Assembly: GCF_030272615.1 (NCBI RefSeq)
Contig: NC_081411.1
Coordinates: 831,872,160-831,936,159 of the forward strand
Direction of reading: 5' to 3'
DNA length: 64,000 nt
From: Cryptomeria japonica
Taxonomy: Eukaryota > Streptophyta > Pinopsida > Cupressales > Cupressaceae
The notes beneath the pieces were generated by a model. That model had not been told where the DNA came from, made no database searches, and saw nothing but the letters and a program-made list of their open reading frames with translations. The position numbers and the translations under genes were made by a program. Numbering within the stretch: the stretch's first letter is position 1; every line of letters begins with the position of its first letter. Positions 46,686 to 57,462 of this stretch are shown here, piece after piece.

Positions 46686-47163
46686 TGTTGGTGTAGATAA
46701 TTATTCATCATGGATATTATTACACTTACTTAAGTTTACTTAGGATAATGCATTTCATAGTAGTTTGGATATGAGACACTTGGGTGTTTGTGCCACATTG
46801 GGATAGTGTGTGTAGGAGAAATTCCACCTTTTATGGTGTTGATCTTGTTATCACACTATCATATCCACTTATAGTGGAGTGATAATTCCACCTTCAGTGG
46901 GTGATCCACCTCATGTGGAATATTATATTATTTCTCCTACCTACCCACACCTATTTCCTACCTACCCTTGTTTCTTATTGAGCCACATGTCATGTTTGTG
47001 TGCTCATACATATCCCTAGCCTTGCCTATATAAGCAAGCCTCTATTCATTGTATGTAACTATTGAATCATTTTATATTGATGAGAATACAGTTTATTCTT
47101 GTCCTATATTGTGTCTCTATTTTGTACATTTCATTGACCCCTTGATCTTGGCAAAATCCAACA
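46686..47163 (+). repeat. 3' LTR of young gag-protease element
   Basis: 478 bp, nearly identical to 42039-42516. Visible differences include GTGTAGATAATT, CTTGTTATCACAC, CCTTCAGTGG and CATTTTATATTG. ATATC follows at 47164-47168. Confidence 0.95.
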
Positions 47164-47354
47164 ATATCAATGATGGATTCGGGTTTTTTGAAGGTTAAAT
47201 GGTTGAATCCACTTCATTTTTTATCACCTTGCATTCAGAGCGATTAAGAGTAATCAAAAAAATTCATCAGCGATTCCACCATCTCTCGGAAGAATTCTCT
47301 AGGGTTATTCACCAGCAACCATTTCTCAAGTATTTCTCACAATCATCTTTCATC

Positions 47355-50300
47355 ATGGAAGCTGGATCATCCCCTGCACCTTCTATCATTGTAAATCCAA
47401 CTATTGTCGAGGTTAAGGATCGTCTTAGGCCTATTTTTAAGCCATGCCCGCATATTTCCACCTTGGATGATTCGGTTGGTGCATTTTTGCATGTTTCAGA
47501 AGGAGTTGTTTATGTGGAAGACGTCAGAGCATATATTCACTGCCACATTGAGGATCTGGGTACCCGTGGCATCAAGAATATGTACATGAATAAGTTGGTG
47601 GGTGACTCTGAAAAGATCAAACCTGAGTATAAGCACATTGAAGATCTAGGGTTTACTGGCATTCTGTATATCCCTGAATTCAAAGTTGATATCATCCGAT
47701 ATGTAGTGAGTAGAGTTCATTTGGTTGGATAGGCCTTATAATATCTCAAAGGAGGCCATTAGGACCATCACCAGTTTGCCACAGATTGGTCAGCATCCAG
47801 AGTAAAAGATTTTAAATGATCAAGTTAACAATCTCACCGGTGCAATGTCAGACCAACGATCAATGAAGGTCAACACCATCACTGATCGAGACATTAGATT
47901 TGGCAGCATGATCATTGGGTATAAGGTAACTCAATACAATTGTCTCAATTTTTTTTCTAGCTCCTGCATATATGTTGCACATAAAATTATGAGGGAAAAT
48001 GAGAAAATAGATCTATGTGGATGGATAAATGATGAGTTGATCATTAACCTTGGAAAGATAAAAGGAGAGATAAAGGGGATATTCTGGTATGGGAATCTCA
48101 TTATCTACTTAATGTTATTTTTCCTTAATGAAACTCCCAGTTTTGGGAAGAGACAATGGGCATTTGATACCCCGGTAGGCAGAAAATTGAAGCAATCTAT
48201 TGCTAGCTTAGGTAGCCAGTGAGATGATAAGGTTTGGAGTTATTTCAAGGAATTTCATAAAGCAATGAAATCCAGAGAGAGGGTTCCTAAACACATTGTT
48301 GACAAATACTCAACTGAGATCTGCTTTATGGTCAAAAATGATGAAACCTTAATGGAAGCAGTTAAACCTCAGAAGATATGGATAGAGGAGATGGGGTATG
48401 AGGTTTATGTTGTGATTCTAGATGGTTATGCTAAAATGTTGATTGATGCTCCAATTGATGAGGCTGAAAATTCTTTTGGTACTACAAAGAAAAAGAAGCA
48501 AGAGGTTCAAACTAAATTCAATCGGAAGAAGAGGGAGAAACAACAAGGTAGGGCTTGCAAATTTGTTGAACAAGTATCCCAAGACATCAAGGCCTCAAAA
48601 GATGTTGTTCTGACAAAAGGAAGGAAGAGAAAAGAGCCTGAAATCTTCATTGAGCCTATTCCATCATACTTTGGAACTGAAAATGACACTCCTTTAGCAT
48701 TCAAGAGGTTATTGAGGAAGAAAGGTGAGGAGTCTAAGGAGGAGGCAAGGAAGAAACAAGTAAGAAAGGTCACAATCAAGGTACCGGCCAGCCAACTTGC
48801 AAAGAAAAGAGCTCCAAAGGAAATATCTCTTACACCTTCTGCACCATCCGATACCGGCAGAAGAAAGAAGATGGATGACATAGACCTTTCTATTGTAACT
48901 GGTAATGCATTTATAATCCCTCCCAACACTTGTGCAGAACTGATAAATGAAATCACCAAGGATGGAATTTTGAAAAATATACAATACTATTATGAGCCCT
49001 TAGATGACGATGAGGAGAAAGAAATTGAAGAAGAAGTTTTGTTATACCTGGATATATTTAAGAAGGCTTTGTTATAAATTGAGAAGCAAATACCAACACA
49101 ACTTTATGATAATCTAGATGCTACAAGACTATCCACTATGGAGGAGGACAAGCGCATAAAAATTCAAGAGTTATTAACTACTTGTGGTTCAATTACTCCA
49201 AATGAATTGGATATGACCATTGAAGTTGTAGGTAGAACAATTTTCCACAGCAAGCATAGGACAATTAGTCTTATAGCAAGCAGGGTTAATGAAATAATCA
49301 ATGAAACTCACAAGGTATGGGTACAATTATTTGTTGACAATCTTGGTTTCTTCTCTTTACCGAAAGCTAGGACTAAGAATACTGACATCCTGGCTGAAGG
49401 GAAAGGCAAAGGTGTAGGGGGTGCATCACCCAAAATTTTGAAAGATACTAAGGAATTGGATGTAGAGCCCCCGACAGAATCAAATGTATAGGACAGAGAG
49501 GAGATGCTGGCAAAAGTAGATAATGTACATATATTGGCAGATACACAGAATGTACAGGTTGAGGATACAGTTAATGTGGAACCAACAGTAACAGATATTA
49601 CACCAAGTGGTGAGGCCATTGGTGCAAAAGAGGATGTTATTAATGATAATAAACCATCAAAGGAAAAGGGAGAGGAATCCGAAAGGGAATCGGTAGCTAG
49701 CACATCTTTGTTGTCAATTGACACCTCCCATGTAGAGCTGAAGAGCATAACTGAGATGAGTTCTACTGAGCTCATGATGATAGCTGCTCAAAAGATGATG
49801 AAGGAAGGATCAATGGACAAAGGAAAAATTGACCATTCAATTCCAATATTGCACAAACTTGTCCCGGAGTGCCAGTTTGACAAAGGAGCAAGTCCATCCA
49901 GCAAGCTCAAAATAATTACTGAGCACATTTCTAAAGATTTTCAATCATTGCAGCAAATATCTAACCGAGCATTGGAAAGATTCACTCAAGATAAGAGAGC
50001 CACTTTTGATCAGTTGATTGAATCAGAGAAGAAAGAGATTACTGACAAATTGAAGTTAATTGATAATTCTTTAAGGCAATGTACAAATATATACAAAGTA
50101 TGTTGTAACACCAAATTACTTACTACAGATATAGATAAAGGCATTAAAGATTCTTGGGATAAAATTGTAGGTATAGTCAATTCTTTTGATGGCTCCAATT
50201 ATTTGACTACATCTATTGATGGGCATATTTTGGTATTAGAAGCTCAAATTTCAGCTCTTGAAAGGGAAAAAGACAAAATCATAAGGAAATATAAAAGGCT

Positions 50301-50529
50301 CAGAGGATTGGTGAGTCCCCAGTTGGACTCCTTAAGTATACATAAAAAGGAATGCATAGATATGGTTGGTAAGCCCACACCGCCAAAGCTTAAGGAGAAA
50401 GAATCCCATGCTCATATGCTTAATGGACTTGTACTAGTATCTGACACATTCAAATCTGACTGGGACACTTATCTAGAGCTTTTGGAGAAAGCCTATCTAG
50501 AAATTTTCAAGTATATTCAGCTCTGGTAA
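47355..50529 (+). pseudogene. E1 ORF2: large conserved protein of unknown function
   Basis: ATG at 47355 (MEAGSSPAP), followed by VNPTIVEVKDRLRPIFKPCP, as in E2 ORF2. A frameshift near 47719 falls in a VHxxFWLD block. Then one frame runs to TAA 50527, with stops at about 47803 (TAA), 48220 (TGA), 49075 (TAA) and 49489 (TAG). The regions are an N-terminal globular part (conserved SKEAIRTIT, HIVDKYSTEICFMVKNDE and MEAVKPQKIWIEEMGYEV), a Lys/Arg-rich middle (RKKQVRKVTIK), the block LINEITKDGILKNIQYYYEP, and a C-terminal coiled coil. No protease, integrase or RT motif. I do not recognise the family. Plant transposon-associated domains of the VTGL type are a weak possibility. Confidence 0.75.
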
Positions 50530-50775
50530 GGTGTTTTGGGACACATTCTTTGTACAAAATTTTATTTTTCAACCCGGTTTTTGGTGTGTGTTTTTGGCAT
50601 TGATGTCAAAGGGGGAGGTGTAGGTGAAAAATAAATCCTTGACATCAAGAGATATGGAGTATTTGTACAGATCATGATTATAGATGAATATTCAGCTTAG
50701 GGAGAGTAGTCTCAGGGTGAATTTGACAAATGGAAACCATTATCATTTTTCACATGAGTGTTGCCATCAATGCTA
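50530..50775 (+). other. 3' UTR of E1 with secondary purine tract
   Basis: Holds GGCATTGATGTCAAAGGGGGAG (trimmed here to its core CAAAGGGGGAG at 50609-50619). Then comes CCATCAATGCTA, where E2 inserted. TGCTA at 50771-50775 is the left target duplication. Confidence 0.6.
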
Positions 50776-51615
50776 TGTTTACATATGCACACTCCAATGA
50801 GACATTGTAAGTGATTGAAGGTTTTGTCATTGATGGCAACCTTACAATCCTATGGCACCGGCAAGGCATTATACTAGCAAGGCATTACACCGACAAGTTA
50901 GTGCACTGGCATCAGCAGATCACACTCTACACCAGCACTCAGGACACCAGCACCGACACAAAGAAAGGAAGTATACCGGCACAGAGGCCGACAAAATTTT
51001 GTTATATTATATTTTGTTTATTATTGGAAAACTTTGTAAGCCAACTTGGCATGTTGTAAAATGACTCTTATATATAAAAGAGATCATTATAGACATTTTG
51101 TAAGTAAGTAAGTGAAGAAAATGATGTATAAGAAATATTAAGGTAGACCTATTATGCGAAATATAGGTTGAAGGGTTTATGTAAGAAACAGAGCAGCAAC
51201 TGGTACTGGATCAAGCATTATAGATGCTATTGTAAAGTAGTACAAGATATTGGATTTGTTTAATCCACATTGTAAGTCAGTGAGACTTCCTATTTGAGCA
51301 GTGAGCTCTAGGCAATTGGCCTTCCTGCATGTGTAGGCCCCTATTGTAAGTAATATTCTCTTATTGGCCAGTGAGTGAATATTGTGGGTCACAAATCCCA
51401 CTCAAGTTTTTCCCACACTGGGTTTCCTCGTTAAATCCTTGTGTTATGGTGTGCTTTTCATGTGGATGTTCTTAATTTTGTTTATCGCATTATTTCTTGC
51501 ATACCGGTACATTGTTATAATATGTTCTGCATGTTTTAAATTAAGAAAGTTAGTACACTTGTTAGATACTGATTCACCCCCCCCCCCCCTCTCAATATCT
51601 GTGGGAATCCTAACA
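50776..51615 (+). repeat. 5' LTR of E2
   Basis: 840 bp from TGTTTACATATGCACAC to ...GAATCCTAACA. Promoter motifs are RCCGAC at 50889, 50952 and 50987 and TATA box TATATATAAAA at 51069-51079. A run of about 13 C lies near 51577-51589, shortly before the LTR end. Confidence 0.9.
50889..51079 (+). promoter_or_regulatory. DRE/CRT-like cluster and TATA box in E2 LTR
   Basis: Three RCCGAC cores (50889-50894, 50952-50957, 50987-50992) lie 80-185 bp upstream of TATATATAAAA (51069). The 3' LTR keeps four (56737, 56785, 56808, 56820) before its TATA at 56902. RCCGAC is the core bound by plant DREB/CBF stress factors. Response to stress is inferred only. Confidence 0.45.
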
Positions 51616-51686
51616 ATTGGTATCAAAGCTTGGTCCTCTATTTTTAGAAGCCTAATAGCTTGAGGAAGATCTTGACACTGGTAAAG

Positions 51687-52819
51687 ATGGAAAATCTGAT
51701 GAAGCAACTTGAAGGAGCTCTTTCAGACTATGATGCAGAGAAATTGAAAAATATCAAACTAGAAGATGATTTAAGGGCATCTCAGGATATCATGCAGGCA
51801 CTTCAAGAAAATCTTACTATTTCAACAAATAAGAGAAGAGAACTTTGTGAAAAGTTGCAAAATGAGAATGATGAAAAGGAATCACTTAATGATCAGATAA
51901 GTAAGCTGAAACAAGAGAACATGACAACAAAGAATGAGATGCAGGATATGACTATGAGATTTTGTAAACAGATTGAGGATAGGAAGAAGAATGAAGAAGA
52001 ATTGACTAGAAGACTAAGTGATGTAGCAAATGAAAACACAAAACTTAGCTATGAAAATGATATGTTGAAGACAGATCTAATGCACACTCAGAATGACTCC
52101 AATGAACTGATGAGACAGAAAGAGATCCTTAAAAGAGAACTAGAAACTGCAAATCACCATAAAGAAAAATTTAGGAAAAACTCAGAGGAACTTGGCACCT
52201 TATTGAAGAATCAAAAACCTAAAGGTGACACTTCTGGAATTGGCTTTGAAGTTGGTGAAAGCTTCGGTACTGCAAATACTCAGGATCACAGCAAACTGGT
52301 AAGACAACCTAATGCTTATAAATTCAATGGAAAATGCTTTAACTGTAATAAGTATGGTGATAGAGAAAATGAATGTAGATCTAGCAATATCAAAATATCA
52401 ACACACCCACCAATCAATGTTCAAAATGCAACAAAGTTGGTCACAACTCTGAAAATTGCAGAATGAATGTAAGATGTTATGTTTGTGGAAGATTTGGACA
52501 TTTATCTAATCAATGCAGAACACAAACCAGCATAGGCTATGGGAAAGCTATTCAGAAGAATAATGTAACTTGTTATGCATGTAACAAGATTGGGCATATT
52601 GCTAAATTTTGTAGAAGTAAAGGATCACCGATAGACAACAAAAGATCTAGCTTGAAAGGTAAAGAAAAAGTTGAAGAGGTTAAGCAAGAATTCTCAAAAC
52701 AATGGATTAAAAAAGCTGATCTAAATATTTGGAATACCCCTCCACCGGTAGAACCAGTCAATACTCCACCGGTAGGACAGAGTAGTGCTCCACTGACAGG
52801 AAGTTCTTCATCTAATTGA
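51687..52819 (+). pseudogene. E2 ORF1: coiled coil plus four CCHC knuckles
   Basis: ATG at 51687 (MENLMKQLEGALSDYDAEK) is 57 bases after the PBS. About 190 residues of coiled coil are followed by knuckles: CFNCNKYGDRENEC (His lost to Asp), a second one (CSKCNKVGHNSENC) that lies in another frame, CYVCGRFGHLSNQC and CYACNKIGHIAKFC. One frameshift near 52390 separates 51687-52466 from the rest (to 52819). The coiled coil and knuckles suggest RNA binding and self-association, a gag-like role. The usual copia capsid block is absent. Ends Ser/Pro-rich. Confidence 0.8.
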
Positions 52820-53123
52820 AGAAAGTTTCCTTGAGGGTTTGGCAATCTAATGACACATGTGCTATTATTCCCTTGGTTAGAGATAAGAAGTTGGAAATTA
52901 CTTATTACCGGCAGACAATGTTAAGTGAATACTTAACCGGCATGCATTTAATGTGGTAGATGGCAAAAAAACACTATAAATTTGAGGTTTTGGCTCCATT
53001 TCATTTCACCGAGATTTCAAATTTATGAAGAGCATGAAGATTCTGAGCTAAGACATTCTGAGCTAAGAGGCAAGAACACTCCAAGCAATCATCCATCCTA
53101 AAGGCAGTAAAAGGTATTTTATC

Positions 53124-56100
53124 ATGGCATCCACCTCTGCAATTGAATATATAGCAAACCCTACTATTGTCGAAGTTATAAAAAGACCTAGGCTTGTATT
53201 TCAATTAGTTCCCGAGGTAGCAAAGAAAGATGATACCTTAGGTGTTTTTTCTCAAATTCCTAAGGGAGTTGTTTATGCTGAAGACCCCATAATTTACATT
53301 CACTGCAACATTGAGCAACTAGGAGATGAAGAGATTAAAACCATGTTTAAAACTGTGATATGTGATGAATCTAGCAATGTAAAAGATGAACAAAAGATCA
53401 TTGAAACCCTAGGATTTACAGAGATCCTTAGCATTCCTGAATTCCCCAAGGATGTGATTAGGATAGTCTTAAGCAGGGTACATGGTGAATTTTTCTGGCT
53501 AGATGCAATTCACAAAATCACTAAGGAAGCTGTGAAAGCTGTCACAGGGTTATCGACCACCGGTAAAAGGCCAGACAAAACTAAGAAGGTTTCCAATGAC
53601 CTAGTTACTCGGTTAACTAGTGCCACATCTGATAAAAGGTCCTTAAGAGTAAATGATGTAATAGACATTAATGTAATATTTATCAGCATGATATTAGGGT
53701 ATAAAGCTACTCGTGCAAATAGACTTAATTCAGTTTCAAGTTTATGCATTAAGAGTGCTTATGATATGGTCATAGATAATGCAAAGATTGATGTATGTGA
53801 GTGGTTAAAGATCGAATTAATTGATAACTTGGGCAAGATTAAGAAGGACAAGAAAGGAACTTTCAGGTTTGGAAATCAGCTAGTATGTCTGATGCTACAT
53901 ATAACCAAACAAGTTCCCGGTATAGGCTACAAAGAACTTGGATATGATATACTAATAGGCAAACAGTTAACAGAACTATTCAATAATATGGGAGAAGACA
54001 AGGAAAACAATATCCATGATTTCTTTCAAGCACTAAAGGTCAAAATGAAGAAAAGAATCAGGTTATCACAAAAGATTGTTGACAAATATAAAGATGAAAT
54101 ATGCTTTGTAATCAAGAAGGATGAGATCTGGATGGAAGCAGTCATCCCCAGGATAGTTTGGGTAACAAAGATGGGCTATGAAACAAATGATCATATAATT
54201 GAAACATATGCTAAAGCACTTCTGGAAGCCCCTAGAGAACCTAAAGAAGAAATATTTGGTAGTGTAGAAACTATTGAAAGCCAAATACAATCAAAGAAAA
54301 GAGTGAAAAAGGTTGAGTCAGTTGTAAGAAAAGGCTCCAGATAGGCAAAGGCCATTAAAGAAGATGTGTTAAAACAAACCGGTATAACAGAGGATGAGTT
54401 AGCAGCTCCACAACCTGAAACTCACCTATCACTGGTAGGTACTTCTTTGGAGAGTGACATGCCTACAACTTTCAAAAGAGTTGTAAGGAAAAGAGATCCC
54501 TCACCGGCAACCACACTCTCACCTAGGAGGACAAGACAAAAAAAACAAGCAATGAGATCTCCGGTAAGAAAGGCTACACCAAAGAAGAAGAAACTGACAC
54601 CCAAAAAGAAGAAGAGGACAAACAAGGACTTGGCCCCTCTTGATATATTGTTGAATGAAATTACAAAGGAAGAAAAATTGAAGAATATAGAGAAAATATA
54701 TGACACTCTGACAACTGATGAAAAAGAACAAGTAGAAAATACTGTTATATTACATATGGATATGTATAAGAAATTTTTGATGGAAGTAGTAAATGAAATT
54801 CCTAATGAACTATTTAAGAGACTGGAAGAAAGAAGACAAGCAATAATAGAACTGGACAAGAAAATAAAGATAGAGAAGCTACTTGTTGTATATCTGGTAA
54901 ATTCACCCAAAGAAATTGATGACTTAATTGCTCAAGCCAATCGGTCAGTATTTTCTACTGCACACTGGTACATTGCTTTAATGGTTGGAAGAGTTAATGA
55001 GGTGACTGAGGAGACAGAAAATGGATGGGATATATTCCTAGTCGAAAAAGAAAAATAGGAAGAATACAGGAACCCCAAACCTATAAAGGTATATCAGAAA
55101 GAAAGAGACAAGGGTAAAGGTAAAGTTGGTGGACCACCAAGTATCAAGGTTAAAGACAACTTACCCCCACCTCCTTTGATTACTCCATCGGTAAAAACAA
55201 CAGCTACAGAAGATCAAATGGCAGCTGAAAGTATGGATGTAGAAGATGGTAATCCTAAACATGAAGTGTTATATACTATGGATGTTGATACTCAAAAGAT
55301 CAACATTGTGGTAGATAAAGATATAGTTGATAAGACTAAAATGGCTAGTGAGCCTCCGGTAGCTGAGCAAACTAATAGCACACGGGAGAAACCGACAGAT
55401 AACAAAGAGCATAAGGTAGAGACTCAAACTTAGACTGAGACAATGCAACAAATAGAGAAACAAACAGAGCAAAAGGCTCCAGAACAGGAACAACAACAAG
55501 AACAGGAACAAATTCGTAAGGAAACAGTGCCACCGGCAACTGGAGAAGTAGAAAAACCATTGCTTAAGGAAATGCAGACACAAATAGACCTACTAGAGGT
55601 CAATACAAGCTTGGTTACTTCCACTGACGGTACTCAGAATCTAGGTTCATCATCAGGCTACAAATCAACTAATGTGACTTAGGTACTATTAGATTCAATT
55701 AAAAAGATAACAGACTGCAGCTCACAAGCTTATAAGGTAATAGATGATACCATACCAATTTTGAAGGTAATTGCTCCTAATTGTAATATAGACAATAAAG
55801 ATTCTTTAGGACAACTTGATACCTTGTGTAAATATATCACAAAAAACATTGAGAAAATAAAGGAAGAGACATTGAAGGATAAAGTAGAAATTGAAAAGCA
55901 GAAATTCTTTGATGAGCAAATAAAGAAGTGTAACAGAGATTTTGACACACTTCTACCAGAATTGTGTAATTTATTGAAAGAGTACAAAACTCTGTACAAA
56001 GACACCTGTAAGAAAAACTTTTTGACTGTAGATATAGATAAAAAGATGAGCAAGGTATAGGATGAAATCAATAAACTTGTAGATAATTTTGTTAACTCAC

Positions 56101-56354
56101 CTGATACACTATTAGTTTTTGAGGAGAAGATAACAAATTTTGAAGAAGAATTAGTTAAATTGGAAAGAGAAAAGGAGAGAATAGTGAATAAGGCAAAGCA
56201 TCTAAGATTAAAACCGAGTCCAAGATTGGACTATCTAGCATCACTGCAAAAGGAAGTATCTGAGGCACTAATACAAGGACATAAAACATCGGCAGAGCAT
56301 TTGCAGCATCTTACCGGTACAATTAAGAGAACAGAGACAACAATAAGAAAGTAA
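53124..56354 (+). pseudogene. E2 ORF2: about 1,077-codon protein of unknown function, five in-frame TAGs
   Basis: ATG at 53124 (MASTSAIEYIANPTIVEV). The frame never shifts for about 3.2 kb. The only stops are TAG at 54342, 55056, 55431, 55680 and 56058, then TAA at 56352. The N-terminal part (residues 1-400) has YIHCNIEQLGDEEIKTMF, EFFWLDAIHKITKEAVKAV, RFGNQLVCLML and KIVDKYKDEICFVIKKDE. A basic stretch (KKKKLTPKKKKRTNK, about residues 488-502) could be a nuclear or nucleic-acid-binding signal. The blocks LLNEITKEEKLKNIEK and VGRVNEVTEETENGWDIF and a C-terminal coiled coil match E1. A Gln/Glu-rich stretch lies near 55440-55520. I cannot name the family, and no enzyme motif was seen. Confidence 0.75.
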
Positions 56355-56623
56355 AAATTTTATGGAGAGTATAAACTTGATTTTGGCGGATCTATTTCAA
56401 ATTGTAACTACCCAGTTACAAGGTTGAACCTACAAACTCTACTGACATCTTGACAACCTTTGTCATTGATGCCAAAGGGGGAGTAGCGGGATGAGAAAAT
56501 TCAACATCATAGGAATCATATGCTCAGGGGGAGCACACACATTTTTGGTAACATTTTTGATAATTTTTTGATACACTTTTGAAATTTCTCATGAGTTTTG
56601 CCATCAATGCCAAAGGGGGAGAT
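56355..56623 (+). other. 3' UTR of E2 with multiple purine tracts
   Basis: CCAAAGGGGGAG occurs near 56470-56481 and again at 56610-56621 directly before the LTR. TCAGGGGGAGCAC lies at about 56524. Two of these follow a (T/G)CCAT(C/T)AATG or TCATTGATG text. Multiple PPTs are a known Sirevirus trait. Confidence 0.65.
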
Positions 56624-57446
56624 TGTTGGCATATGCACACTCCAATGAGACATTGTAAGTGATTGAAGGTTTTGTCATTGATGGCAACCTTACAATCCTA
56701 TGGCACCAGCAAGGCATTATGCCGGCAAGGCATTACACCGACAAGTTAGTGCACCGGCATCAGCAGATCACGCTCTACATCGGCACCGACACAAAGAAAG
56801 GAAGTATACCGACACAAAGGCCGACAGAATTTTGTTATATTATATTTTGTTTATTATTGGAAAACTTTGTAAGCCAACTTGGCATGTTGTAAAATGACTC
56901 TTATATATAAAAGAGATCATTATAGACATTTTGTAAGTAAGGAAGTAAGTGAATAAAATGATGTATGTGAAATATTAAGGCAGGCCTATTAAGCAAAATA
57001 TAGGTTGAAGGGTTTATGTAAGAAGCAGAGCAACAACCGGTACTGGATCAGGCATTATAGATGCTATTGTAAAGCAGTACAAGATATTGGATTTGTTTAA
57101 TCCACATTGTAAGTCAGTGAGACTTCCTATTTGAGCAGTGAGCTCTAGGCAGTTGGCCTTCCTGCATGTGCAGGCCCCTATTGTAAGTAATATTCTCTTA
57201 TTGGCCAGTGAGTGAATATTGTGGGTCACAAATCCCACTGAGGTTTTTCCACACTGGGTTTTCTCATTAAATCCTTGTGTTATGGTGTTCTTTTCATGTA
57301 GATGTTCTTAATTTTGTTTATTGCATTATTTCTTGCATACTGGTACACTATTATAATAAGTTTTGTATGTTTTAAATTAAGAAAGTTAGTACACCAGTTA
57401 GATACTGATTCACCCTCCCCTCTCAATATTTGTGGGAATCCTAACA
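56624..57446 (+). repeat. 3' LTR of E2
   Basis: 823 bp, starting TGTTGGCATATGCACAC. Four RCCGAC cores and a TATA box (56902-56912). The C-run of the 5' LTR is reduced here to CACCCTCCCC. Followed by TGCTA. Confidence 0.9.
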
Positions 57447-57462
57447 TGCTAAAGGGGGAGAT

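Larger units (their letters stand above)
42039..47163 (+). mobile_element. Young gag-protease LTR element (TR-GAG-like), 5.1 kb
   Basis: LTRs of exactly 478 bp each (42039-42516, 46686-47163), with about four differences by eye. PBS TGGTATCAGAGC at 42517-42528, PPT AAGGGGGGG at 46677-46685, and a perfect TSD ATATC (42034-42038, 47164-47168). The interior has a 1.7-kb leader with a GC-rich island and one ORF for gag and protease. Integrase, RT and RNase H are absent, so it is non-autonomous. It sits between ORF1 and ORF2 of E1. It is the best-preserved element in the window and shares its plan with 19611-23806. Confidence 0.95.
50776..57446 (+). mobile_element. E2: copia (Sirevirus-like) element with ORF1 and large ORF2, no pol
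   Basis: About 6.7 kb. LTRs 50776-51615 and 56624-57446, PBS TGGTATCAAAGC at 51618-51629, PPT AAAGGGGGAGAT at 56612-56623, and a perfect TSD TGCTA (50771-50775, 57447-57451). It encodes ORF1 (51687-52819) and ORF2 (53124-56354), both homologous to those of E1. No protease, integrase, RT or RNase H is seen. It is inserted 12 bp upstream of the 3' LTR of E1, its older relative. LTRs are mostly identical, with an indel of about 15 bp near 50940. Confidence 0.9.
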
